A stretch of 64,000 nucleotides of DNA, taken from NCBI GenBank assembly GCA_017623295.1, contig JAGAPK010000062.1:1-64000 (forward strand). Direction: 5' to 3'. The position numbers and the translations under genes were made by a program. Shown one piece after another: positions 8,655 to 16,942 of the stretch. Source of the stretch: Lachnospiraceae bacterium (GTDB lineage: Bacteria > Bacillota > Clostridia > Lachnospirales > Lachnospiraceae). Numbering within the stretch: the stretch's first letter is position 1; each line of letters begins with the position of its first letter. The notes under the pieces were generated by a model. It did no database searches, was not told the DNA's origin, and was given only the letters and a program-made list of their open reading frames with translations.

Positions 8655-9779
8655 ATGCAATCCATTCATTTCGCGGACAATATAGCAAGACTGAGGAAAG
8701 AAAAGAAGATTACACAGGAGCAACTTGCGGATTTTGTAGGAGTAACCAAGGCTTCCGTGTCCAAATGGGAAACGGGACAAAGTTTGCCCGATGTGGTTCT
8801 TTTGCCGCAGCTTGCCGCTTACTTTGATGTAACAATTGATGAGATGCTTGGTTATGAGCCCTGGCTTAGCAAGGAACAGATACAGAAAATATATCTGGAA
8901 CTGGCAAAAGAGTTTGCAACCGAAGAATTTGAAAAAGTAATGAATAAGAGTAGGGAATTGGTGAAGAAATACTATTCCTGTTATGAGTTCTTAAGCCAGA
9001 TTGTCTGTCTGTGGATAAATCATTATATGCTGCCAGGTGGCACAAGAAGCATGGAAATTCTGGAAGATGCAGAGGCAGTTTGTGACCATATCCTGACAAA
9101 TAGTAAAGATATTGGGTTGTGTAGTGATGTGGTTTCGCTGAAAGCAACGATTGGGTTACGGATGGGCAAAGCGACAGAAGTAATTGAAACGTTGGAAGAA
9201 ATGTGTAACCCATATCGTCTGGAAACGCAGAATGTTGGAATTTTAATTGGTGCTTATCTTCAGGCGGGTGAACTTGAGAAAGCAAACAGCTTTACCCAGA
9301 TTAGTATGTATGATTATCTGGTATCTCTGGTGGGATGTGCTACGCAGTATATTTCGATACATAAGGATAATCTTGCTTTGTGTGAAGAAACTTTTGGCAG
9401 AATTCATAAAGTAGCAGATGCTTATGAATTGGAAAAATTGAATTTCAATGTGATGGTTTTATTTTATTACCAGATGGCAATAATTTTTTGTCAGCATGAG
9501 AAAAAGACAGAAGCGATTGCATTGTTGAAAAAGTTTATTTATCTGACTGATGCATTTTTACAAGGGGAAGAAGGACCGCTGAAGGGGGATTCTTATTTTG
9601 ATGCATTGGATGAGTGGTTTAATAAGCTTACACTTGGACAAAATGCGCCGCGAGATAAAAAAATTATATATGATAGCATGATATCAGTCTTTGCTACGCC
9701 CGCTTTTGCGGTATTGGAAGCGGAAGATGAATATCAGAAATTAAAAGAATTTGCACGAAAGAGAGGCAGTAATTTATGA
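8655..9779 (+). CDS. XRE-family transcriptional regulator with C-terminal TPR-like region
   Basis: The start is taken at the ATG at 8655, which has AAAGGGGG 9 bp upstream; an upstream start at 8604 would add 17 residues before the conserved N-terminus. The first 65 residues are a helix-turn-helix of the Cro/C1 type (IARLRKEKKITQEQLADFVGVTKASVSKWETGQ). The remaining 300 residues are all-helical and look like TPR-type repeats (for example ATEVIETLEEM and AYLQAGELEKANSF), as in RRNPP-like or MutR-like regulators that sense a peptide or protein. It overlaps the next gene by four bases (ATGA), so the two are translationally coupled and probably act together. Confidence 0.8.
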   Translation: MQSIHFADNIARLRKEKKITQEQLADFVGVTKASVSKWETGQSLPDVVLLPQLAAYFDVTIDEMLGYEPWLSKEQIQKIYLELAKEFATEEFEKVMNKSRELVKKYYSCYEFLSQIVCLWINHYMLPGGTRSMEILEDAEAVCDHILTNSKDIGLCSDVVSLKATIGLRMGKATEVIETLEEMCNPYRLETQNVGILIGAYLQAGELEKANSFTQISMYDYLVSLVGCATQYISIHKDNLALCEETFGRIHKVADAYELEKLNFNVMVLFYYQMAIIFCQHEKKTEAIALLKKFIYLTDAFLQGEEGPLKGDSYFDALDEWFNKLTLGQNAPRDKKIIYDSMISVFATPAFAVLEAEDEYQKLKEFARKRGSNL

Positions 9780-10561
9780 AGGAATCAACAAAAGAAACCT
9801 TGAAAAAAGCATTGAAGTTTACGGCAATTATAATTCCGATTGCAGCAATCGGCGGTTATTTCACAGGAAAGTATGCTTATGCTTCTTATACGGAAGATGT
9901 ACAGCAATTGATACTTAGTCAGGTGGGAAGTGTTCAGAATCTGGCATTGGTCAGTCTGGTACAAAGCGTTATGTATGCAGTATTCTGCGCGCTAATCGGC
10001 TATTTTCTGGCAGAGAATATCGGATTGATGAAGCCTTTAAAATATGAAAAAGAGACATTAAAAAAGACGGCCATCATAACCCTTTTTTGCGGTATTTTAT
10101 TTGGGCTGGATTATTGGACTTTTGGAAAAGCTTTACCGGAGGTCGCAGCAACCTACGAAAGTGAAATTACGATTCGCAGCTTTGATAACTGGATGGCATC
10201 GATTTTTTATGGTGGTGTGGTAGAAGAGCTCCTGCTTCGGTTATTCTTTATGTCACTTGTGGCATTCCTTATCTGGAAGCTGTTCTTTCGGAAATATGGA
10301 AAAAATGAGATACCGGAAGGTGTTTTCATAGCGGCAAATCTTATCAGTGCGATGACTTTTGCAGCTGGACATTTGCCGACGACAATTTCTATGTTTGGTG
10401 GTTTGACACCACTCATTGTATTTCGCTGCTTTTTGTTAAATGGCGGCTTGGGACTTGTCTTTGGCTGGTTGTACCGTAAATATGGTATTCAGTATTCCTT
10501 TATCGGACATATGGGCGCACATATTATTTCCAAAACAATCTGGCTGCTGTTCGCTCCATAA
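9776..10561 (+). CDS. CPBP-family intramembrane metalloprotease (Abi/CAAX-like)
   Basis: The 261-residue protein has about six or seven membrane segments and the CPBP motifs: EELLLR near residue 148 (EExxxR), FAAGHLP near 200 (FxxxH) and HMGAHIISK near 245. In other systems these glutamic-type or metal-dependent membrane proteases process prenylated proteins or peptides, or protect from bacteriocins. Its start overlaps the stop of the XRE-TPR regulator, which suggests a peptide-signal or self-immunity unit in which one protein controls the other. No small peptide gene is visible next to the pair. Confidence 0.8.
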   Translation: MKESTKETLKKALKFTAIIIPIAAIGGYFTGKYAYASYTEDVQQLILSQVGSVQNLALVSLVQSVMYAVFCALIGYFLAENIGLMKPLKYEKETLKKTAIITLFCGILFGLDYWTFGKALPEVAATYESEITIRSFDNWMASIFYGGVVEELLLRLFFMSLVAFLIWKLFFRKYGKNEIPEGVFIAANLISAMTFAAGHLPTTISMFGGLTPLIVFRCFLLNGGLGLVFGWLYRKYGIQYSFIGHMGAHIISKTIWLLFAP

Positions 10562-10611
10562 AGGACATGTGCAAGATGAGAAAAAATATCAATAGCAAGA
10601 AAACAGTAGAA

Positions 10612-10656
10612 CCTCCTTATTTTGCACGATATAATGGAAAAATAAGGAGGGTTTTT
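10612..10656 (+). promoter_or_regulatory. Inverted repeat that includes the ribosome binding site of the 10659 gene
   Basis: CCTCCTTATTTT (10612-10623) pairs perfectly over 12 bp with AAAATAAGGAGG (10639-10650), and GTTTTT follows. The right arm is the ribosome binding site of the 10659 gene. A TATAAT sits in the loop at 10630. A transcript that reads through from upstream would fold, terminate or hide the site, while one started at the loop promoter would lack the left arm and be translated. Confidence 0.65.
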
Positions 10657-10658
10657 AT

Positions 10659-10952
10659 ATGGTAAATTTATTGAAAATAGCGAATTTAAAGAAAACAGGT
10701 ATTTTTGCGGCAGGTGTTTTATTTGGTACTGCAGGTATTAAGGTTTTAGCAAGTAAGGATGCCAAAAAAGCATATACACATTGTACTGCAGCAGCACTTC
10801 GTGCAAAAGACTGTGTGATGAAGACTGTTACAAATATCCAGGAAAATGCAGAAGATATTTATGCAGAAGCACAGCAAATCAATGAAGAACGCGCACAGGC
10901 AGAACAGGAAAATGAAATTGTTTCTGATGATGCAGACAAAGCAGAAGCTTAA
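10659..10952 (+). CDS. DUF6110-like small membrane protein
   Basis: The 97-residue protein has one hydrophobic segment (about residues 14-32, TGIFAAGVLFGTAGIKVL) followed by KDAKKAYTHCTAAALRAKD and an acidic C-terminal tail. I recognise this as the DUF6110 type, whose members sit just before metal P-type ATPase genes in Clostridia. The gene ends 5 bp before the ATPase, so they share one transcript. Cys and His in the juxtamembrane helix could touch metal, but this is inference. It has a perfect AAGGAGG site that is held in an inverted repeat. Confidence 0.65.
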   Translation: MVNLLKIANLKKTGIFAAGVLFGTAGIKVLASKDAKKAYTHCTAAALRAKDCVMKTVTNIQENAEDIYAEAQQINEERAQAEQENEIVSDDADKAEA

Positions 10953-10957
10953 AGATT

Positions 10958-13033
10958 ATGAAATTTAAAATTCTACATGAAATACAGGGGCGTATGCGAA
11001 TTCATCTCAACCAGAAACAGATGACTGATTTGGAAGCAGATACCCTGCAATATTATTTGGAAAATTGTGATAATGTTTTAGAGGCGAAGGTGTACGAGCG
11101 AACCGGTGATGCTGTTATACGGTATCGGGGCGAAAGAAAAGAAATCATTTGCATTCTTCAAAATTTTTCTTATGATAAGGTTACTGTGCCGGATTCGGCT
11201 TTACAGTTGTCCGGAAGGAAAACAAACAGAATTTATCAGGAAAAACTTGTGAATAAAGTGATTATGCGGGTGGGCGGCAAACTTTTTGTTCCCTATCCGG
11301 TGCGATATGCCGTAATTACTTTGAAAGCGATGCGTTATATCTGGAAAGGCATTTGTTCGGTTGCAAGCGGTAAAATTGAAGTTGCCTTATTAGATGGTGT
11401 TGCGATTGCGGTTTCGGTTCTTCGGAGCGATATGAAGACAGCAAGTTCCGTTATGTTTTTGCTGGGAATCGGTGAAATTCTGGAAGAATGGACACATAAG
11501 AAATCAGTAGACGATTTGGCAAGAAGCATGTCATTGAATGTCAGCAAAGTATGGACTGTTGTAGATGGCAAGGAAATATTGGTTGACATAAATCGAGTTA
11601 TGGCAGATGACTTGATTGTGATTCATATGGGCAATGTCATTGCTTTTGATGGTGTTGTGGAAGAAGGAGAAGGCATGGTTAATCAGTCATCTCTGACGGG
11701 TGAGTCTCTTCCGGTAGAGAAAAAAGAGGGTGGCTATGTCTATGCCGGAACAGTTCTGGAAGAAGGCGAACTGTTGATTCGGGTGAAGGAAACCTCCGGT
11801 ACGACCAAATATGAGAAAATCGTAACCATGATAGAAGAAACCGAGAAACTGAAATCTGCGGTAGAAAGTAAAGCAGAACATCTGGCAGACAAGCTAGTGC
11901 CTTATACACTGACAGGTACAGGGCTTGTGTATTTGCTTACCAGAAATGTAACCAAAGCATTATCTGTTTTGATGGTGGATTTTTCCTGTGCACTGAAGCT
12001 GGCAATGCCGATTACCGTCTTATCTGCAATCCGTGAGGCGAATCGACATCATATCACGGTAAAGGGTGGAAAATATCTGGAAAAGATTGCAGAAGCTGAC
12101 ACCATTATTTTTGACAAGACAGGAACGATTACCAAAGCGCAACCGGTAGTGAACGAGGTCATTTCTTTTAACGGAGAAAGCCCGGATGAACTCCTTAGAA
12201 TTGCGGCTTGTCTGGAAGAACATTTTCCTCATTCGATGGCCAAAGCTGTTGTTAATGCGGCAAAAGAAAAAGGCTTGATTCATGAAGAAAATCACTCCAA
12301 AGTGGAATATATTGTAGCACATGGAATTTCTTCGATTGTAGATGGAAAAAAGGTTATCATCGGAAGCTATCATTTTGTATTTGAAGATGAAGGCTGTGAA
12401 ATTGCAGAAGAAATGAAAGCGAAGTTTGACAGTCTTTCAGGTGAGTATTCCCAATTATATCTTGCCATAGAAGGAAAGCTGGCAGCGGTTATCTGTATCA
12501 CAGATCCGGTTAGGGAGGAAGCAACACAAGTAATTGCTTTGCTCAAAGAGAACGGATTTTCCCAGATAGTCATGATGACAGGCGATAGTGAAAGAAGTGC
12601 GGCAACAGTAGCGAAAAAGGTCGGTATCGAAGAATATTATTCCGAAGTATTGCCGGAAGACAAAGCTTCTTTTGTAGAGAAGAAAAAGGCAGAAGGCAGA
12701 AAAGTTGTTATGATAGGTGACGGTGTCAATGATTCACCGGCTCTTTCGGCAGCAGATGTCGGAATCGCCATTAGTGATGGAGCACAAATCGCAAGGGAAA
12801 TTGCAGACATTACAATCGAAGCTGAGAATTTACAAGAATTGGTTACCTTGAAAATACTCAGCCGGAATATGGTAAAAAGAATACAGAAAAATTACCATCG
12901 GATTGTAGGTATCAATTCAGGACTTATTGTGCTTGGTGTAGGTGGTATTATTCAGCCCACAACATCGGCCTTGTTGCATAACACATCCACACTTGCTATT
13001 ACAATGGACAGTATGAATGGATGGAAAATATAA
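10958..13033 (+). CDS. Heavy-metal translocating P-type ATPase (P1B), SC-motif variant
   Basis: The 691-residue protein has an N-terminal HMA2-like region (MKFKILHEIQGRMRIHL), an actuator motif LTGES, the phosphorylation site FDKTGTIT (Asp386), an HP-like PHSMAKAV motif and the hinge MIGDGVNDSPAL. The metal-binding membrane helix reads VDFSCALKLAMPI, so the usual CPC is replaced by F-S-C. This is seen in the branch that includes mycobacterial CtpC-like manganese or zinc exporters, but the metal cannot be told from the sequence. There is no classical CxxC N-terminal domain. The protein is shorter at the N-terminus than classical CopA. It forms an operon with the DUF6110-like protein. Confidence 0.85.
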   Translation: MKFKILHEIQGRMRIHLNQKQMTDLEADTLQYYLENCDNVLEAKVYERTGDAVIRYRGERKEIICILQNFSYDKVTVPDSALQLSGRKTNRIYQEKLVNKVIMRVGGKLFVPYPVRYAVITLKAMRYIWKGICSVASGKIEVALLDGVAIAVSVLRSDMKTASSVMFLLGIGEILEEWTHKKSVDDLARSMSLNVSKVWTVVDGKEILVDINRVMADDLIVIHMGNVIAFDGVVEEGEGMVNQSSLTGESLPVEKKEGGYVYAGTVLEEGELLIRVKETSGTTKYEKIVTMIEETEKLKSAVESKAEHLADKLVPYTLTGTGLVYLLTRNVTKALSVLMVDFSCALKLAMPITVLSAIREANRHHITVKGGKYLEKIAEADTIIFDKTGTITKAQPVVNEVISFNGESPDELLRIAACLEEHFPHSMAKAVVNAAKEKGLIHEENHSKVEYIVAHGISSIVDGKKVIIGSYHFVFEDEGCEIAEEMKAKFDSLSGEYSQLYLAIEGKLAAVICITDPVREEATQVIALLKENGFSQIVMMTGDSERSAATVAKKVGIEEYYSEVLPEDKASFVEKKKAEGRKVVMIGDGVNDSPALSAADVGIAISDGAQIAREIADITIEAENLQELVTLKILSRNMVKRIQKNYHRIVGINSGLIVLGVGGIIQPTTSALLHNTSTLAITMDSMNGWKI

Positions 13034-13055
13034 GCGAGAAATAAAGATATATTAG

Positions 13056-13096
13056 CGGCAAATAGAAACTTTTTTTTATTTGCCGTTATTTTTTTT
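13056..13096 (+). terminator. Intrinsic terminator after the P-type ATPase
   Basis: CGGCAAATA pairs with TATTTGCCG (9 bp) and a run of T residues follows. Confidence 0.8.
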
Positions 13097-13186
13097 GCTG
13101 CATTTTTAGAAAAAATTTATAGGTTATTATTGCATTATGGGATATAATACTTTTGAGTATATTGTATAGAAACGAGGAAAATAATA

Positions 13187-14485
13187 TTGAAGAATTTTGT
13201 TTTGAAGGGCAATATTTGTTATAGCGTGAATAAATCGGAAATCAAAGTTTTCCCAGACAGTTATCTTGTGTGCATAGAGGGAAAAACAGTAGGTATTTTT
13301 GAAGAATTACCGCAGCAATATAAGGAGTTGTCTCTTGTAGATTATGGAGATAAACTGATTATTCCGGGCATGATAGATTTACACATCCATGCTCCACAGT
13401 ATGCGTTTCGTGGAATGGGAATGGATTTGGAATTGATGGAATGGCTGCAGCAGCAGGCTTTTGTGGAGGAAGCGAAATATTCTGATTTGGATTATGCTCG
13501 TGATGCCTATTCTATCTTTGCAAAACAGATGCAGAAAAGTGCGACAACAAGAGCCTGCATTTTTGCAACGAGACATCGAAAGGCGACTACTTTATTGATG
13601 GATTTGATGGAAGATACAGGGCTGATTACCTATGTGGGTAAGGTAAATATGGATAGGGAAGCACCCCAGAATCTTTGCGAGAAAGATGCGGATAGCTCTG
13701 CTACTGAGACGATGGAATGGCTGGAGGAAAATCGTAGCAGATATACACGCACCATGCCGATTCTGACACCGCGTTTTTTGCCAAGTTGTACGAATGAGTT
13801 ATTAGAAAAGTTGCAAGGCGTCAGAGAAGAATATCATTTGCCGGTGCAGTCTCATTTATCAGAAAATCCGGAAGAAATAACCTTTGTAAAAAGTCTTTTC
13901 CCAGATGCGGGTTTTTATGGCGATGGCTACGATAAATATGGCTTTTTCGGAAAAGAGGCAAAGACGATTATGGCACACTGCGTCTGGTCGGAAGAGGAAG
14001 AAGTGGTGCGTATGAAACAAAATGGTGTTTTTGTGGCGCATTGCCCAGCTTCAAATATGAATCTATCTTCCGGCATCGCACCAATCAAAAGATATTTGGA
14101 CGAGGGAATCAAGGTTGGACTTGGTAGTGATGTGGCGGCGGGACAGTCGGAATCTATTTTCCGTGCTATGACAGATGCCATTCAGGTTTCCAAACTGTAT
14201 TGGAGACATGTAGATTCTTCCTGCAAACCGTTAACCTTTGAAGAAGCTTTTTATATGGCAACAAAGGGCGGTGGTGAATTCTTCGGGAATGTCGGCAGCT
14301 TTGAAGAAGGATATGAACTGGATGCTATTGTGCTCGATGATACTTGTATTCCGTATCCGCAGGAGCTTTCTGTGCGGCAACGCCTGGAACGCGCGGTGTA
14401 TCTGTCACTGGATTTGATGGGAATTTGTGCAAAATATGTAGCTGGGGAAGAGGTAAAATGTTGTAGAACCCATGTGCTTACGTAA
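13187..14485 (+). CDS. guaD: Guanine deaminase
   Basis: This enzyme of the amidohydrolase superfamily turns guanine into xanthine and ammonia in purine salvage. The metal site is visible as IDLHIHAPQYAFRGMG (His66, His68), with later ligands in PVQSHLSENPEE, MAHCVWS and VGLGSDVAAG (Asp). The Pro-Gly-x-Ile-Asp start of the barrel and the length of 432 residues match guanine deaminases well. Start is a TTG at 13187 with GAGG 9 bp upstream; no in-frame ATG fits the conserved N-terminus. A -10 like TATAAT lies at 13143. It is a single-gene unit. Confidence 0.88.
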   Translation: MKNFVLKGNICYSVNKSEIKVFPDSYLVCIEGKTVGIFEELPQQYKELSLVDYGDKLIIPGMIDLHIHAPQYAFRGMGMDLELMEWLQQQAFVEEAKYSDLDYARDAYSIFAKQMQKSATTRACIFATRHRKATTLLMDLMEDTGLITYVGKVNMDREAPQNLCEKDADSSATETMEWLEENRSRYTRTMPILTPRFLPSCTNELLEKLQGVREEYHLPVQSHLSENPEEITFVKSLFPDAGFYGDGYDKYGFFGKEAKTIMAHCVWSEEEEVVRMKQNGVFVAHCPASNMNLSSGIAPIKRYLDEGIKVGLGSDVAAGQSESIFRAMTDAIQVSKLYWRHVDSSCKPLTFEEAFYMATKGGGEFFGNVGSFEEGYELDAIVLDDTCIPYPQELSVRQRLERAVYLSLDLMGICAKYVAGEEVKCCRTHVLT

Positions 14486-14508
14486 GATGTAAGTACACGG
14501 GTTTTTTT
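14468..14508 (+). terminator. Intrinsic terminator overlapping the guaD 3' end
   Basis: ACCCATGTGCTTAC pairs with GTAAGTACACGGGT (14 positions, one A-C mismatch and one G-U), followed by seven T residues. The stem starts inside the last guaD codons. Confidence 0.85.
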
Positions 14509-14549
14509 GTGTCTACTTTTCTTGACTGCTACAAAGAAAAGTATTTGGC

Positions 14550-14648
14550 GTTGAAATAATGATACTTTTTGCTACTTGGAGTGTTGAAAAAAATATATTT
14601 TATTACATTTTGCGTGTTGAAATAATTATACTTTTTCGTTAGAATGAA
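14550..14648 (+). repeat. Three 33-bp spaced direct repeats upstream of the AAA-DUF4143 gene
   Basis: GTTGAAA starts at 14550, 14583 and 14616, exactly 33 bp apart. Units 1 and 3 share 20 of 21 bases (GTTGAAATAAT then ATACTTTTT), while unit 2 keeps only the first seven and an AT-rich tail. The array lies directly before the coding region at 14698 and may be an operator or iteron-like site for autoregulation. Confidence 0.6.
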
Positions 14649-14697
14649 TAAAAAGAAGTATAATCATCAGAATATCAATAGATGGAAGGTAAAGATG

Positions 14698-16035
14698 ATG
14701 TTTAAAAGAAAAGTATATGATGAATTACTGGCATGGAAAAAGGAATGGGACGGGAAATATGCATGTTTGCTTGAAGGGGCAAGACGTGTAGGAAAGACAA
14801 CTATCGCAGAGGAATTTGCCCGAAATGAATATGACTCCTATATACTGATTGATTTTTCAAATATCAGTAAAGAAATGATGAATATATTTGATGACATTTC
14901 TAAACTGGACCGCTTCTTTTTAAGATTGCAGATGGAAGCCGGAGTAGAACTTTATGAAAGAAAATCAGTAATCATATTTGATGAGATTCAGTTGTTTCCA
15001 AAGGCGAGACAGGCAATCAAGCATCTTGTGAAAGATGGTAGATATGATTATATCGAAACAGGTTCTTTGATATCCATAAAGAAAAATGTGAAGAATATAT
15101 TGATTCCGTCCGAGGAACATAAGATTCATGTATATCCGATGGATTATGAAGAGTTTTTGTGGGCTACAGGGGGGAATCCAAATGTCCTGGATATGGCGTA
15201 TAGGAGTAATATAGAGCTTGGCAATACCGTGAATCGTAATGCCATGAGAGATTTTCGTATCTATATGGCTGTGGGAGGAATGCCACAAGCAGTAGAATGC
15301 TATATTTCCACAAATAGTTTTGAGTCTGTGGATAAAGTGAAACGTGAAATATTGGAACTGTATTATGATGATTTAAAAAAGATTGATGCATCAGGCAGAA
15401 TAACAGATATGTATAAATCTGTTCCTTGCCAGCTTGCGGCAAAGAAGAAACATTATGCGATTACAGCAGCTACTGGAAAACAAAAAACAAGAAAGGACGA
15501 GGAACGTCTTTTTGAGTTAATTGAGTCGGGATTGGTATTACCTTGCTATAATGTGTTAAATCCAAGTGTTTCATTAGCACAGACAAAGGATATGAACTGT
15601 TTTAAATTATATTTGTCGGACATAGGGCTTTTTACTACTATGCTTTTTAACGATGCACAAAATGGAATAGAAGACATTTATAAGAAATTGTTGAGTGATA
15701 CATTAACGGCAGATTTGGGCTATTTATACGAAAATGTAGTGGCGCAAGCGATAAAGGCAAATGGAAGAGATTTGTATTATCACACATGGAGAAAAGAAGG
15801 AAGCACGCATTCGTTTGAAATAGATTTCCTTGTTACTTCCAAGAATAAGGTGGTGCCGATAGAAGTTAAATCTGCGGCAATTAATAATCATAAATCGATT
15901 GATAACTTTGAAATCAAATACTCGAAGCAGGTGGGCGAACGTTTTCTTTTGTCGCAAAGGGATGTTGGAAAAATCGGTACATTAAAATTGAAGCCGATAT
16001 ATATGATATTGTTTTTACTAAAAGACTTGGAGTAA
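14698..16035 (+). CDS. AAA-family ATPase with C-terminal DUF4143 domain
   Basis: The start is placed at the second of two adjacent ATGs (14695, 14698) because GGAAGG lies 8 bp upstream; a further upstream ATG at 14644 falls in the repeat region. The 445-residue protein has an N-terminal ATPase of the AAA_14 type: Walker A EGARRVGKTT near residue 27, Walker B SVIIFDEIQLF near 90 and a sensor-like ETGS. The DUF4143 region (about 200-430) holds LYLSDIGLFTTML and the nuclease-like end FEIDFLVTSKNKVVPIEVKSA, which resembles a PD-(D/E)xK core. Such proteins are common and mobile in gut Firmicutes; the role is unknown. The next gene starts 4 bp after the stop. Confidence 0.8.
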   Translation: MFKRKVYDELLAWKKEWDGKYACLLEGARRVGKTTIAEEFARNEYDSYILIDFSNISKEMMNIFDDISKLDRFFLRLQMEAGVELYERKSVIIFDEIQLFPKARQAIKHLVKDGRYDYIETGSLISIKKNVKNILIPSEEHKIHVYPMDYEEFLWATGGNPNVLDMAYRSNIELGNTVNRNAMRDFRIYMAVGGMPQAVECYISTNSFESVDKVKREILELYYDDLKKIDASGRITDMYKSVPCQLAAKKKHYAITAATGKQKTRKDEERLFELIESGLVLPCYNVLNPSVSLAQTKDMNCFKLYLSDIGLFTTMLFNDAQNGIEDIYKKLLSDTLTADLGYLYENVVAQAIKANGRDLYYHTWRKEGSTHSFEIDFLVTSKNKVVPIEVKSAAINNHKSIDNFEIKYSKQVGERFLLSQRDVGKIGTLKLKPIYMILFLLKDLE

Positions 16036-16039
16036 AAAT

Positions 16040-16495
16040 ATGAATAATTTAAAATATGCAATGGAAAAGTCATATGATTATATGGTAGAAGAAATTAACA
16101 ATATTTTGGCTGGTACGGTTTATTCTGTAGAAGAAAGACAAAGATTATTTTATGCGTGTGGAACGTGTCTACATTGGATACTAGATTATGCGGAAAGAGT
16201 TGAAGTATCAGAAGAGAAAAAGAAGACTATTTCCGCATTCAAGTTTGCAAATAATGCGTTGAAGCATGATAATACATTAATTCAGATTGTGGAGCAAACT
16301 GGTGGATTCAGTTTTCCTTTTTCGTTTCCTATGGAAATTCCGTCAAAGAAAGTTTGTTGGAAAGATATAGAAGATAACGGGAAATTTGAAAACCAGCATA
16401 AGAATTATGTGCAGTGTTTGAGGAATGAGGATGTAATAATTACATGCAAAGAGGTTATAGAATTATTAGTAAAGTGTAAAGCAAAGTTAATATAA
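16040..16495 (+). CDS. Unrecognised helical protein in the AAA-DUF4143 operon
   Basis: The 151-residue protein starts 4 bp after the ATPase stop, so it is almost surely co-translated with it. I do not recognise its family. It is predicted mostly helical in its first half, has the stretch FANNALKHDNTLI near residue 75 and then GGFSFPFSFPMEIP, a hydrophobic beta-like segment. ANNALKH could be a weak form of the R-N-x-x-x-H signature of HEPN nucleases, with Arg replaced, but this is only a guess. It could equally be a partner or regulator of the ATPase. Confidence 0.6.
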   Translation: MNNLKYAMEKSYDYMVEEINNILAGTVYSVEERQRLFYACGTCLHWILDYAERVEVSEEKKKTISAFKFANNALKHDNTLIQIVEQTGGFSFPFSFPMEIPSKKVCWKDIEDNGKFENQHKNYVQCLRNEDVIITCKEVIELLVKCKAKLI

Positions 16496-16580
16496 ATATT
16501 GTTATCATATATTTGGCGGTATGTGGTAATGAAGCAATAAAAACAAAGAGAAGTATTAAGTAAGACTAACACATACAAAA

Positions 16581-16665
16581 CGTACGAAAAGTAAAAATAA
16601 TAAATTCAAAAAAGATGCATATAATAATATAAATACTTGACGTACGGAAAAACGTACGCTATAAT
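16581..16665 (+). promoter_or_regulatory. YefM-YoeB promoter with CGTACG operators
   Basis: TTGACG (16637) and TATAAT (16660) are separated by 17 bp. CGTACG palindromes at 16641 and 16653 are 12 bp apart and cover the spacer, and a third is at 16581, 60 bp upstream. The spacing equals the 12-bp spacing known for TGTACA cores in the E. coli yefM operator, so YefM should bind here and repress its own operon. Confidence 0.75.
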
Positions 16666-16690
16666 ATAATCAAAGGAAGGAGTTGATTAC

Positions 16691-16942
16691 ATGACTGCTA
16701 TTAGTGCTACAAAAGCAAGAGATAATATTTATCAGTTGATTTCTGATGTAAATGCAAACTGTCAACCAATTACTATTACCAATAACAAAGGTAGAAATGC
16801 GGTTCTGATAGGGGAAGAAGATTGGAGAGCAATTGAAGAAACATTGTTTTTGATGTCTATTCCTAATATGACTGAATCTATTATTAATGGTGGTAATACT
16901 CCATTAGAAGAATGTTTATCTGAAGATGAGGTGGAATGGTAA
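16691..16942 (+). CDS. yefM: YefM/Phd-family antitoxin
   Basis: The 83-residue protein starts MTAISATKARDNIYQLISDVN, the usual opening of YefM/Phd antitoxins, and continues with the strand-helix NAVLIGEEDWRAIEETL. The N-terminal part should dimerise and bind the CGTACG operators, and the acidic C-terminal tail (LEECLSEDEVEW) should wrap and block the toxin. The toxin starts at the base right after its stop codon. The family assignment is clear. Confidence 0.92.
   Translation: MTAISATKARDNIYQLISDVNANCQPITITNNKGRNAVLIGEEDWRAIEETLFLMSIPNMTESIINGGNTPLEECLSEDEVEW

Noticed and set aside
14550..14648. The 33-bp repeats as a CRISPR array
   Set aside because: There are only three units, the repeats are not identical, the spacers are not unique 30-mers and no cas genes are nearby.
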